Shown piece after piece: positions 21,600-35,098 of a DNA stretch of 64,000 bases. The first letter of the stretch is position 1; every line of letters starts with the position of its first letter. A program made the position numbers and the translations under genes. Source of the DNA: Cymbidium sinense (taxonomy: Eukaryota > Streptophyta > Magnoliopsida > Asparagales > Orchidaceae); contig JAKCPB010001436.1 of the NCBI GenBank assembly GCA_021442155.1, positions 51,262 to 115,261 of the forward strand, written 5' to 3'. A model generated the notes under the pieces. That model was given only the letters and a program-made list of their open reading frames with translations, had not been told where the DNA came from and made no database searches.

Positions 21600-23366
21600 G
21601 CGGATTTTATCTTCCCATCTTAGACTTAGAGTCTTCTAGACACTAAGACTTCCTCATAAGACACTTCTAACAATTAGGTAAACACTTAACCTAAGCTAAA
21701 GACTTAGAAGGGTTAACCATAGGATTTTATGTTATGATTAGGATAATCCACCTACCTGACAACCCAAATCTAATCCATGTTCAACTTCTCAAACCAAACC
21801 TCAAGTTCAATTTAAACAATATATTCAAATCCAAATCCAAACCCAAATTCTAAAACTAAATGATTGAAGCCCTGATCAAATCCGAACTTGAAACCCTTCT
21901 AAGCAATACGACCTATCCCATGGACTTAGCCAAATCTTAACTCAAATCAATCCAAAATCAATTGATTTTCTCATAATAATTTTATATTTTCAATCATCTT
22001 CCTAAATATAAATCAAATCTACATTCAAATGGTCAAAACTAAATCAAACTAAATCAAATTAAATCAAAACCCTTCCTAAGCCATATGACCTATTCCATGG
22101 ACTTAGCCAAATCTTAATCCAAATCAAGTCAAACTCAATTAATTTTCTCACAAATCAATCATATGTTCAACCATCTTCACAAATTTAAATGAAATATACA
22201 TTTAAATTATCAAAACTAAATCAAACGAAATCAAAATCCAAACCTAAGCCACATGACTCAACTCCTTGGTTTTCTCATGAATCAAGCATACCTTCAATCA
22301 TATTCATAAATATAAATGAAATCAACAATCATCAAGCCAAACCAAAATAAACTGAAGTCAAACCCAACTTAACCCTTTTGACTTGAAATGTTCAAATGAA
22401 CCAAAACCCATTTGAACCTAAGCCAATGGCAATTGAATTTATACATCAATCCTAAATCCATATATAAACTCAACTAAATCAAACTCAACCCAAAATCAAG
22501 CCAACTAAACCTAATTGGTCCAGTTGACCTAAAGTGGCCAATTTGATCTATTTGAGCCAAGTTCCAATCCTAGCCAAATTGGATTGATTAAGCCCATCAA
22601 AACCTCCCTTCATGATTGTTGATCACCCTAGCTTGATCAATTGTCACAAATTGGCTCAAACCAAGTTAACTTGGTCATTTGACCAAGTCAACACCTTAAC
22701 CCATATAAACCTAAACTAGCCAAATTTCAACCTAAGCCAAATCCCTTGAAATGATTCTTACCAAATCAAAATCAATATTTGAATATGACTTGACCTTCAA
22801 TCGAAGTCAAACCAACCCCAATTGGCCCTCTTGACCCAAGTTGACCAAAATGACCTAAAAGACTAAATTGGTCAAATCAAAATATAAACCAAATTGATTG
22901 TAACCAATGGCTCAAGTTCATTCCAAATTGATTGTTGAACTTGACCAAAGCCTTGATTGGGCCCAATTGAACCCAATCGACCTACTTAGTCCAAATTGAC
23001 CTAAAGGTTCAAGTTGGCCTAAATCAAAACCAAATCCAAATTAATTGAAACCAAAGCCTACAATCATCTTTAATTGTTCAAGAAAACCCAAACCAACACC
23101 CAACCCAAGCTAATTTGGCCAATTTGGTCAAATTGGTCAACTTAACCCATTTGACCCAAATGAATTAAAATGAGTCAAAATCTAATCTAAGCCAAACTAA
23201 ACCAGACCAATTTGACCAGTTTGACCCAATTTGACCAATATATCGCAAAAGATCATATGAACTTGATCCAACTCTTGGTTTGACCCAATTTGACCAATTG
23301 GTCAACTTAACCCAACCTAACCTAATTTGGCCTAAATGAGTGAAATTGAGCCAAACCAAACCTAAC
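21600..23366 (-). repeat. Repetitive noncoding block replacing gag in gypsy copy 1
   Basis: The distal part (about 22480-23366) is saturated with TTGGTCAA/TTTGACC-type motifs. The proximal part (about 21780-22330) has units of about 177 bp marked by ccatggacttagccaaatc at about 21917 and 22095, with a third damaged unit near 22250. Copy 2 holds the same blocks in the same order relative to pol. No gag motif such as a CCHC zinc knuckle is visible. The open frame at 23165-23359 reads repeated WSNW/GWVKL-type words and is a product of the repeat, not a gene. Confidence 0.75.
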
Positions 23367-26300
23367 CTAAAAATAAAAAATAAAACCTAAACCTAAAAAA
23401 ATAAAATAAAAATAAAACTCAACTAAAAAATAAACCTAAACCTAAACCTAAACCTAAAAAATAAAGTAAAATATAAAACCTAAACTAAAAAAAATAACTA
23501 AAATAAATAAAGTAAACTAAATAAAAAAAATAAACCTAAACAAAAATAAAAAATAAAATAAACTAAAATAAATAAAAAATAAATTAAATAAATTAAATAA
23601 ACCTAAACTTACTAGTTTACTTAATTTTAAAAAAATCATAAACCCTAAACTATAACCTTAAAGGAGAAACCCTAAAATCCTAACCAATCAAACCCTAAAT
23701 CAAAACCCTAAAACCTAAACCCTAAATCCAACCCTAAACTCAAACTGAACCCTAAACCTAAACCTAATGCCTTACCTCCTAACCCTAAACCCAATGCCTA
23801 ACCAACCCACTAAACCCTAAACCTAAACCCAAAACTAAAACCCTAAACTAACCTGGATTTAACCCTAAATTAAAACCCCTAAAGCTAAACCTAAACCCTA
23901 CCAACCTAACCCTATAAGCTAAACTAAACCCTAACCCTCAAAACCCACTATAATGCCTAAACACTAAATAAACACTAAACCCTAAATTTTAAACCTAACC
24001 TAAACTAAACCTAAACCTAAACCAAACCAAATAAACCCTAAAACCTAAAACCTAAACATAAATTAAATAAACCTAAAAATAAATAATAAATAAACTAAAC
24101 TAAACCCTTAATGTTTGGCTTTAAACTCCTAAATTTAAACCTTAAACTCCATACCTGATTTTAAAATCAAAATTAACTTAAAACCCTAAATAAACATACA
24201 ACCTAAACCAAACCTTAAAATACCTAAACTTTAAACTTTAAATCTAAACTCAAACCTAAATCTAAACCTAAACCCAATTAAACCTAAACTCCTAAATTAC
24301 CTAAACCTTAAACTCCTAAACATTAAACCAGAACTAAAACCCAAACAAACCCTAAACCTAAACCTTAAAGTAAACCCTATAATTTAAAACCCTAAACACT
24401 AAAGTAAATCAAACCCCAAACTAAACCCTAAACCAAAACCCTAAACCTAAAACCATAACCCCAATCCAAACTATAAACCAAATCCTAAACCCTAAACACT
24501 AAACTTAAAACCTAAAAAACCTAAAATAAATAAAAAATAAATTTAAACTAAAAATAAACCTAAACCTAAACTTCAACTTAAAAAAATAAACTAAAATAAA
24601 TGCTAAAAATAAATAAACTAAACTAAATAAAAATAAAAATATATTAAAAAATAAAATCAAATGAAATTAAAATAAATAAAAAATGCTAAACCCTAAATCC
24701 TAAACCAAAAACCCTAAACCCTAAACCCTGAACCTACAAGACGAAACCTATAACATTAAAACCTAAGCCCAAAAGCCTAAACCCTAAACCATAAAAAAAC
24801 CCTAAACAATAAACCATAAACCCTAAACCCTAAAACCTACAACCTTAAACCCTAAACCTTAAACCCCAAATCCTAAGCCCTAAACCCTAAAAACCTAAAC
24901 CTCAACTAAATAAAACCTAAAAATAAACTAAATAAAAAAACCTAAACTTAAATAAAATAAAATAATAAAATAAAATCAAAACCTAAACTAAAACCTAAAG
25001 CTAAACTAAAACCTAAAAATTAAATAAAATAGAAAATAAAAAATAAAATAAAATAAAATAAAATAAATAAAAACCTAAACTAAACTAAAAAAAATAAAAT
25101 AAACCTGAAAATAACAAAAACCTAAATAAAATAAAAATTGAATGAAAAAAATTAAAATAAGATAAACCTAAATTAAATTAAAATAAAAAATAAATAAAAA
25201 CCTAAACCTAAAATATAAACATTAAAATATAACCTAAAAATAAATAAATAAAAACCTAAGCCATAAACTAAAAAAAAACCAAAACCTAAAAAAAACAAAA
25301 TAAAATAAACCTAAACCTAAACAAAAATAAACTAAACTAAATAAATAAAATCAAAACCTAAACCTAAAATAAATTAAAGCTAAACCCTAAACTAAATAAA
25401 ATAAAATAAACTGAAAATAAACTTAATGATAAACTAAAAAATAAAATCTAAAATAAACCTAAAATAAAACCTCAAACCTAAATTCAAAAAAAAAAATATA
25501 ATAAAACCTAAACCAAAAACCTAAAATAAATAATAAACCTAAACCTAAAAAATAAAATAAACTAAACTAAAATAAAACTTAAACCTGAACATAAACCAAA
25601 AAAATAAACTAAAATAAAACCTTAAAAATAAAAAACCCTAAACCCTAAACCCAAAACTCTAAAACCCTAAACACCAAACCAAAAATGCTAAACCCTAAAT
25701 CCTAAACCCTAGACCCTAAAACTAACCCTAAACATACAACCCTAAACACTAGACCCTATACCCTAAAACCCTAAACCCCAAACCCAAAACCTAAAACCCT
25801 AAATACTAAACCCTAAACCTTAAACCCTAAACCCCAAAAACCCTAAACCCTAAAGCCAAAACATTAAACCCTAAACCCTAAACCCTAAACCTTAAAACCT
25901 AGACTATAACCCTAAACCCTAAATTAAACCCTAAACTCTAAACTAAACCTCCCTAAAACCTAAAACCTAAACCTAAGAAATAAAATAAACTAAACTCAAT
26001 AAAAATAAACTAAACCTAAACCTAAACCTAAAAAATAAATTTATGAAATAATTTTAAACAAAATAAATAAGCCAATAATAAATAATCTAAACTAAATAAA
26101 AAATAAAAAATATACCTAAAACAAAAAATATAAAATAAACAAAATAAATAATAAATAAACTAAACTAAATAAACCTAAACTTAATTTAAAAAATAAAAAT
26201 AAATAAAACTAAAAAGCCTAAACCTAAAACTAACCCTAAACCTTAAACTCTAAACCAAAACCCTAAAAACCATAAAACCTAAACCCTAAATAAAATAACC

Positions 26301-29300
26301 CTAAAAAAATAAATAAAACACTAAACCCTAAACTAAAGTTAAACTATAAACCCTAAATCCTAAATAAAACCTAAACCCCTAACTAAAACCTAAAACCTAA
26401 AATAAAACCTAACTTAAACTAAAACCTAAACCTAAACTAAACTAACCCAAAGTAAACCTAAAACTAAACCAAAATCAACCAAAACTTAAACCCTAATAAA
26501 AAACCCTAAACCCTAAACCTAAACCTAAAACCCTAAACCTAAACCCAAACCCAAACTTCTAAACTAAATAAAACCAAACCCTAAACTAAAATCCTAAACT
26601 AAAAAATAAATACTAAACCCTAAATAAACCCTAACCCTAAACTAAATAAAATAAAACTATAAACCATAAACCTAAACTTAAACCTAAATGTAAACCATAA
26701 AATAAATTTAAAATAAAACTTGACTAAAAATAAAATAAACCTAAAAAATAAAAAAATAAACTAAATAAAACCTAAATTAAAATAATAAACCTAAAATAAA
26801 TAAAAACTAAACAAAATAAAAATAAACCTAAACAAAAATATAAATAAAAAATAAACTAAATCAATTTAAAACTACACCTACTATTTATTTTAATTTTAAA
26901 AAAATTCAAATAAATAATAAACCATATAAACCTTAATCAAAAAATAACCTAAACCACAACCCTAAACCCTAAACCTACACCCTAAACCAAAAATAAACCT
27001 AAAATTAAACCCTAAAACCCTAAATAAACCCTAAACTAAAACTTGAACCCCAAACCTAAACCTAAACTTTAAAAAATTAAACCTAAAACCCCAAAACCTA
27101 AACCTAAGCTCTAAACCTAACCCTAAACATAAACTACTAAAACCTAAAACCTAAAACCCAAATAATCACTATCTTAAACCTAATCAAACTAAAATAAATA
27201 TAAAGCCTAAACATTGATGTGTTAAAAAATAAACCTAAACTAAAACTTAACCACTAAAACTAAACCTAAACCCTAAACCTAAACTTAAACCCTAAAATAA
27301 AAAAATATAAAAAAATTAAAGAAATAAACCATAACCTAAACTAATAACCTATACCAAACCCTAAACTAAACCTAACCTAAAATAAATAAACCTAAACAAC
27401 TAAACCCTAACTTAAAACATAAACCCTAAATCCTAAACCTAAAACCTAAACCTAAATTAAAATAAACTTAAAACACTTAACCCTAAAACCTAAAACCTAA
27501 ACCTATATATAAAATAAAATCAAAGTTAATAAGAGCCTAAACCTAAACCTAAAATAAACTAAATAAAACCTAAACTAAAAGAAAAACATAAATAAATAAA
27601 CTAAACTAAAATAAAAATATAAATAAAAAAAATAAACTAAACTAAATAAATAAAACCCTAAATCCAAAACCCTAAACTAAACAAACTCTGATTTTCTTAA
27701 TTATTTTTAAAAAAAAATCCTAAACATTAAATCTTAAATTCTAAATCTTAAACCCTCAACCTTAAACCTAAAAATAAATATAAAACCCTAAACCCTAAAC
27801 CCAAAACTCTAAAACCCTAAACACCAAAAAAACCAAAATAAACCTAAACCCTAAACCTAGACCCTAAAAAACCTAAACTAAACCCTAAACACTAATACCT
27901 AAACCCTAAACCCCCAAACCTAAAACTAAAACCAAACACTAAACCCTAAACCTTAAACCCTAAACCCCAAAAAAAACCCTAAACCAAAAAGTCTAAACAT
28001 TAAACCCTAAACCTAAACCTAAACCTTAAAACCAGACCATATACCTAAACCCTAAATCCTAAACCTAAACTAAACTAAACCCAAACCTAAAACTAAAAAA
28101 ACCTAAACCTAAGAAATAAAATAAAATGAAAACTCAACTAAAAATAAACCAAACCTAAACCTAAACCTAAAAAATATATGGAATAACCTAAACTAAAATA
28201 AATAAGCCAATAATAAATAATCTAAACCTAAAAATAAAAATATACCTAAATAAATAAAACAAAAAATAAATATAAAATAAACTAAAAATAATAAATAAAC
28301 TAAGTAAACTAAATAAACCCAAGTATACTGGTTACTTAATTTAAAAATAAAACCTAAACTAAATAAAACCCTAAGCCCTAAACCCCAAACTAACCCTAAA
28401 CCTTAAACCATAAACCAAGCCCTAAACCCTAAAACCATAAACGAAACCCTAAATAAAACTAACCCTAAAACCATAAACCCTAAATAAACCCTAAAGTCTA
28501 AACCCTAAACCTAACCCTAAACCTAACCAAAATCTAAAACCTAAAATCAAAACCCTAAACCTAAACTCTAAAACCTAAACCTAACTTAAACTAACCTAAA
28601 GTTTAAACCTAAAACCTAAACCCTAAAATTAAATCTAAACTTAAACTAAACCTAAACTAAACCTAAACCTAAATAAACCTAAAACTAAACTCCTAACCTA
28701 CCCAAACTAAACTTAAACCTAAAACCTAAACTTAAACCCAAAACTAAATTTAAAGTTAAAATAATAAATTAAACCTAAACCTAAACTAACCCTAAACCTA
28801 AATAAAACTTAAAACTATAAACTATAAACCTAAACCTTAAACCTAAACACTAAACCATAAAAACTAAACCTAAACCTAAATCTAAACCTTAAAACCAAAC
28901 CTCAAACCTTAAACCCTAAACACTAAACACTAACCTAAACCTAAAAAAATAAAATAAATAATAAAATAAAATCGTTAATCAAAATAATAAACCTAAACCT
29001 AAACCTAAAAAAAATAAACTAAAAAAAAACTAAGAAAATAAACCTAAAATAAATAATCTAAACTACATAAAAAATAAAAAAATAAACTAAATAAAATAAA
29101 AATAAACTAAACTAAAATAAATAAACCTAAATCAAAACCTAAACCCTAACTAAACCTACTTTTCTTAATTTTAAAAAAATCTTAAACATTACCTAAATTC
29201 TAAATCTTAAACCTCAACAAACCATAAATTAACCTAAATATATTTCCTAAACCTATCCCTAAACTCTAAACCCTAAACCATAAAACCCTACCTAAATAAA

Positions 29301-30925
29301 ACTTAACCTAAAGTTAAAACCTAAACCCTAAACCTAACCTAAACATAACCCTAATAAAACCTAAACTCAAAATCTATACCTAAATCCTAAACTAAACTCA
29401 AACCCAAAACCTATCTCTAACCCAACACCCAAATATAAATACTAAATGCTAAACCTAACTAATCCTAAAATAAACCCTATAAACCCTAAACTAAAGTTAA
29501 ACACTAAAACCCTAAAACCTAAACCTAAATCCTAAACCTAAACCCTAAACCAAAACCCTAAACACTAAAGCCTAAAACCTAAACTAAAAATTAAAATAAA
29601 ATAAAACTAAACCAAAAAAATAAACTAAACCTAAAAAATAAACTAAAATAAATAAACTAAACTTAATGAAATAAAATAAACTTAAATAAAAATAAAAGTA
29701 AAATAAACTAAAATAAATTAAAATAAACTATGTAAACCAAATAAACTTAAACCTCTTATTTAATTAATTTTTTTAAATAGAACTATAAATCCTAAACCTT
29801 AAACCCTAAACCTACAAGACTAAACCTACAACCATAAAAACTAAACCCTAAACTCTAAACCCTTAAAAATCCTAAACCCTAAACCCTAAACCCCAAACCT
29901 TAAACTTACAACTATAAACCCTAAACCATAATCCCTAAACCCTAAAAACCTAAAACCCTAAACCCAAACTGAGTAAAACCTAAAAAGAAAATAAATAAAG
30001 AAACTTCAACTTAAATAAAATAAAAGAAATAAAATAAAATAAAACCTAAACCCAAACATAAACCTAAAAATAAAATAAAATAAAAAATAAAAGCAAAAAT
30101 AAAGTAAAATAAATAAAAATGTAAACTAAACTAAAAAAATAAAATAAACCTAGAAATAAAAAAACTTGAATAAAATATAAACTAAATAAAAACCTAAACC
30201 TAAATAATAAACATAAAAATAAAACCTAAAAATAAATAAAAAATAAGCCTAAACCCTTTACTAAAAAAACCAAAACCTAAAATACAAAAATTAAAATAAA
30301 TCTAAACCTAAACTAAAATAAACTAAACTAACATAAATAAAACCTAAACCTAAATAATTAAACCTAAACCTAAACCAAAATAAAATAAAAAAATAAATGA
30401 AAATAAATTTATACCTAAATTAAAAGATAAAACCTAAAAAATAAACCTAAAATAAAAACCTTAAACCTAAACCTAAAAAAAGATAAAATAAAATTAAACC
30501 TAAAATAAATAATAAAACCTAAACCAAAAAATAAAATAAAATAAACTAAAAAAATAAACATAAACCTAAACCTAAACATAAAAAAATAATGAAATAAAAC
30601 TAAACAAAATAAATAAACCCAAAAAAGAAATAATAAAATAAAATAAACCTAAATAAAAATAAAAAATAAAATAAAATAAATAAAAATAAACTAAATAATA
30701 AAAAAACCTAAACACCTCTTAATTAAAAAAAAACCCTAAAAACCCTAAACTTAAACCTAAACCCTCCTAAAATCCTAAACCTGACCCTAAACCCCAAACC
30801 TCAAACCCAACCTTAAATCTAAACCCTAAACCCCATTCTAAACTATAAGCTTAACCTAACCCCTAAACCCAAATCCTTGCTAAACCCTAACCTTAAACCC
30901 AAACTAACTAAACCATAAACCCTAG
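23367..30925 (-). repeat. Inverted telomere-derived satellite tract (CCCTAAA orientation)
   Basis: About 7.5 kb of CCCTAAA, CCTAAA and AAATAAAA units on the plus strand, the reverse of every other satellite tract in the window. Reverse-complement hinges occur at about 23609-23635, 26880-26905, 27681-27718, 28324-28348, 29155-29180, 29752-29779 and 30711-30733. The last six are spaced about 600-960 bp apart. No open frame longer than background, no GRP fragment and no LINE lies inside. The orientation switches sharply at about 30925, where ccctagatttt turns to ggggtttagtttgg. Confidence 0.9.
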
Positions 30926-31525
30926 ATTTTATATTTTTGGGGTTTAGTTTGGTTTTTTTTTAGCTTTTTTAATTTTTATTTTAGTTTCTTTTTAATGTTT
31001 TTTTAGGGTTTGTTAGGTTTAGGAGTTCTGTTTTAGGATTTAGGGTAGTTTATTAATTAGTTTAAGTCATTTGGGTTGTGGATTAGGTTTAGGAGGGTTG
31101 GGTTTAGGCTTAATTTTTGAATTTAGGCTTTTAGTTTAGAGTTTAGGATTTTGGTTTAAGGTTTCTTTATTTCTTTTTTTTAACTTTAAAACCGATATCT
31201 TTAGGATTTTTAGTTTATTTTATTTTATTTTTATTTTATAATTTATTTTATTTTTTATTTTATTTAGGTTTATTTTTAATTTAGTTTATTTTATTTATTT
31301 TAGGTTTATTTATTTAGTTTATTTTTTTAAGTTTAGGTTTAGGTTTATTTTATTTTTAGTTTAGTTTTATCATTTCATTTTTTTTGTTTAGGTTTAATTT
31401 TGTATTTTTTAGGTTTAGGTTTGGCTTTTTTTTGGGTTTAGGTTTTAGGTTTTAATTTTAGGTTTATTTTTAGGTTTTATTTTTTAGTTTAGGTTTATTT
31501 ATTTATTTTATTTTATTTAGTTTAG

Positions 31526-31532
<7 letters not shown>
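30926..31532 (+). repeat. Telomere-derived satellite, segment before LINE B
   Basis: TTTAGGG-type sequence resumes the plus orientation. A variant hinge (tttttttaactttaaaaccg) lies near 31177-31196, followed by TTTATTTTA sequence. It ends with gggtttag directly at the LINE B poly(A) junction. No genes are seen. Confidence 0.88.
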
Positions 31533-31557
<25 letters not shown>

Positions 31558-31585
31558 TAGGGAAGCCCATGTGGGGTATTTTATT
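31533..31585 (-). other. LINE B 3' end: poly(A) tail and AATAAA signal
   Basis: AATAAA on the minus strand at 31585-31580 lies about 21 bases before a 26-base A run (31558-31533), the longest LINE tail in the window. The tail joins CTAAACCC directly. A long homopolymer tail suggests a relatively recent insertion compared with LINE A (12 bases), though tail length is a weak clock. Confidence 0.87.
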
Positions 31586-34500
31586 GCCACAAAAAGAGGG
31601 TTACAAGGTCCTTAAAAGGGGATAAACTCTAGAACTACTGCTCAAAGAGCTACAATTAGCCTAAGGAGTAAATCCCCTATCTAAGTACATCCAAGAGTAA
31701 AAGAAAGCATAAAAATAATCAAAAGATACAAGGTAATTAACATAATAAGCTAAAGTAAGATTAAAGCCAATGCTCGGAGGATGTGGGAATGCATGATAAC
31801 TGGAGACAAAAAAGAAGGAGAGAGAATCACCGCAAAGTGATAATAAGAGGGAGATTAGAACAGTTAAGGTAATACTGATAAAGTTAGTGGAAAATAACAT
31901 AATATGAGTATGTTAGTAAGGAATTGTGATGAGAAGGCTCAGCTCAATCACATCCTGAGCAGATGAGCATCCAAACTTTAGAGAAGGGTTACATCACATG
32001 AGCTACGAACCAATAGAGAGTGAGATCATCACGTATCATAGCCAACAAACTGAGAAGGAAGCACCATATTGATATTCTTGTGAGCTTTATTACCGCAAAA
32101 CCTAAGCAAAATCATATCTAAAATGTATAGGTAATTGCTAAGAGTGAAGGATAAGGAGTCTCATTCAAGAAAAATATCATCAATATAGTCATCTTGACAT
32201 GAGAATACATAAACATAAGTGAGTGAGCCATCTTAGCCATAATCTCATGAATGGTCATATTCGGAAAGAAATTAGTTTAAGCATATAATCCCTCCATAAG
32301 AAAATTACAGAGGAGACAACTTGAAAACCGTTAAATAAGTCAATGAGCTTATGATTAACACCATCCCAATCACATGATATGTAAATGAATCTTTCAAGCA
32401 GAAAATAACCCGTGAAACAATCCCTTATTAATGTCCGGAGAAAGCAATAGTAAAGGAAGATAGCATAGTTCAACACGGGGAATGAACGCAACCAACCAAA
32501 ATAAGCACCGTAAAAATAGAGCAACAGCCCAAAAGCGATTCGGGCCTCCATTTAGATAATCCATCAACAATCAATCCAGAGAACAAGGCAGCAAAAGGCA
32601 ACAACATCCAAGATAGGAAGGGACTAAACTGGCCATAATTCCATTCTTTCATAATAAACTGCTCATAAGACTACACCAACCTATCAGAAATAAGGTAGCA
32701 GGTGATGCAGATAAAAAAAAATAGGAGATAAATTGTACGGGCAATCAGAAAGCCAACCCCAACAGCCGAAAAGCTAATACAACATTGGAACCCACCATAA
32801 AAAAAATCAACAAGTGAATTAAAATGAGTCTCAATATTAAAATCTAGAAAATAGAAACAGTTAAGATGACAACATCCAAGATAGGAAGATACAACAAATT
32901 GGCCATAAAACTCCTCAATCAGAGTAGACATGGCAATAATAGATAAACAAATAAATAAAGCATAAAATAGTTATCCTGAAGGCAGCAAATCAGATAGAAA
33001 TCACCAAAAACCCTCACCATCAGGACGAATAACGCTTTCGTGGCATGAGACCCTGAAATTCTACAACCAACAAAGAAAGAGCCAACTGAGGTGACAAGGT
33101 AAAATAAAATGGGAAATCTCCAAGACAAGAGACAACCAAAATAGCCAAAACCAGTTAGCTTGCCATGATGCCACTCATCCAATATAATCAAAACAATATA
33201 TACAAGTTTGATAGAAAAAGGATGAAGTAAACAGTAGCAGAAAAGGTAGATCACTGAATTCAAATGATAGGCATAAAATAAACCGATAAGGTGGTTCAAA
33301 GCAAAATCTACCAAGCAATCAGCAACTTCAATGGAGACTTGCTGTACAAAATAATCCAAAGCCCCAGGGGCAGTAAGGTGGGTATTGATCCAGATCAGCC
33401 AACCAACAAGGCAGTTAAAACCAACAAGCTGTCCAAGATTCCACCCATAAACATATATCAAGAAGGAAAGGATAGATAAGGAATAGCTCCCACCATAAGC
33501 CTATCCGGTAAGTGACATTCAGAGAAGTCGATCGTGTCGATGCTTATTAACCATAACCCAATCGCCAAGGGTAATGACAATAATAATCGTGGTTTGTCAA
33601 TAACCCAATTATGCATATAAGATAAATCATTGATTAATTCCAAGCATAACAAAGAAATGTGCTTCAAGTTGTACATGTTCCAATCATAGCATAGGATGGG
33701 AGAACAAAAGCAAGGAAGAGCAACAACATCCCAGGTGTTAGCAATCAGCAATCCAGAAAATAGTAGCATGGACAATTTTACAGAGTAAGCAGTGCCCACA
33801 ATCTTAGCAGATGCACAATGATAATCCCTTGAAAAACTCCAAACCTGAGCATGGGAAGCAAGACCGAAGCAAGACTAGTATTGAAAAAAAATACAATTCC
33901 AATTACGCAAAGAGATATTAGTGTAGGGTGGAATATCCCAAATAGCAAAAAATAACGAATAAAAAAAATTGCAACCAATAGGTGCTCAATAGCATCCTAA
34001 GAGCAGTTTTAGTAGCGGTTGCTTTGTCACATTAAGATACCAAGGATATTGATAGTCATAATTAGTAGGCATATAGGATAGACCATTGGTTACATATAAG
34101 CATAAGACTAGAATGGTCTTCAGGATTCTCATGATCTCCTCAAAGCAAGAAGGGTGAAAACAATTATAGTAAAGTCCAACATCAACCCAAATGTTAACAA
34201 AGAAAAAATGAAAGAAAGAGGAGGGTAAACACGAAGAACCAAAAGGAGTAGCCAACAAGGAAATCCATTCTGGGATAAGAAGACATCATTACTGGAATTT
34301 TAAGACAATAAAGGTCCAAAACCAAAACTTGCTAAGATAGTAGTGCAAGATGGCAAAAAAAGGGAGGAAAATCGGGAGAAGCGCAGAGAAAAAATCAGGC
34401 AACCCGAACCTAAAGGGATTAAAAAACTAAATCAACAAACAAACCAACAAACAACCATGGCAGCAAACCTCCAAAACCCAAAAAGTAAATAAGCCCAATC

Positions 34501-35098
34501 CATTCTAGTACAAGGATTTACCAAAATAACCATTAAAAGAGACCGTGGTATTACAATTTCTTCCCTTGCGTGAAAGCATCGAGGTTAGGCATTATATAAG
34601 CAAGGATTGCCTAGAAGAAGTCCAAAGCCCAATAGCTAACCAAAATCCATTCAAAGATAAGTGTTGAAACCTTTATGAATTAGGCCTTGGGAAAAGAGTC
34701 CCAAGAATGTAAGCCAAAAAGAAATACTATAATCATAAAAATAGAACCAAAGATAATGCACACTAATCCGTTGCTAAAGCAACATAGGTAGAGCAATGCT
34801 CCAAGCCATATTGTCGAGAGAAAAAAATTGGTTAAAGAAATTAGTACTAAAATCTAAGCCCATCAAAACAGATAACTTCCTCCAGCAATGGTTAATTCTC
34901 TCAGGTTTTAGAAATGAATGTATCAATGAAATTAAAGTCCCAAGTGGGATTGTAGTTATAAAACCATAACAAAATACAGCTCAACTGGGTTCCAATTCAA
35001 GATATTGATGTTCATATAGTTCAACATCTGCCCCATAATATTGTAAATGCCAAAAATAGAATTCTTCCAACTAAAGGAGATGGGGAAAAGGCAGCAAG
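31586..35098 (-). other. LINE B long 3' UTR with ~265-bp internal repeats
   Basis: About 3.5 kb without a credible gene. A repeated core (tggccataaa, or variants such as ttgccatgatgcc and tgtccaagattcc, on the plus strand) occurs at about 32625-32650, 32891-32915, 33150-33175 and 33421-33445, giving a regular 260-280 bp period. On the minus strand these repeats read similar short hydrophobic peptides (YGQFVVSSYLGCC, NLGQLVGFNCLVGWLIW and relatives). Open frames such as 32919-33461 arise from this and from T-richness. Both ends match LINE C. Confidence 0.7.

Larger units (their letters stand above)
16606..23366 (-). mobile_element. Gypsy copy 1: decayed Ty3/gypsy element lacking gag
   Basis: Reading on the minus strand: a repetitive noncoding block (23366-21600), a retropepsin remnant (about 21590-21370), a linker, RT (20230-19250), RNase H (18960-18330), truncated integrase (18300-17452) and part of a 3' repeat region (17451-16606). 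Its order and sequence match gypsy copy 2 at 54214-62250 in the opposite orientation. Relative to copy 2, about 1.07 kb (59885-60965 there) is missing at 17452. No gag, primer-binding site or LTR pair is recognised. Both ends abut satellite. It is clearly inactive. Confidence 0.82.

Noticed and set aside
23165..23359. A Trp-rich repeated peptide on the minus strand
   Set aside because: It arises from TTGGTCAA/TTGGGTCAA repeats in the gypsy noncoding block; no independent evidence of coding.
32919..33461. A 180-residue minus-strand protein
   Set aside because: It is composed of the ~265-bp LINE 3' UTR repeats and is better explained as repeat-derived open frame.
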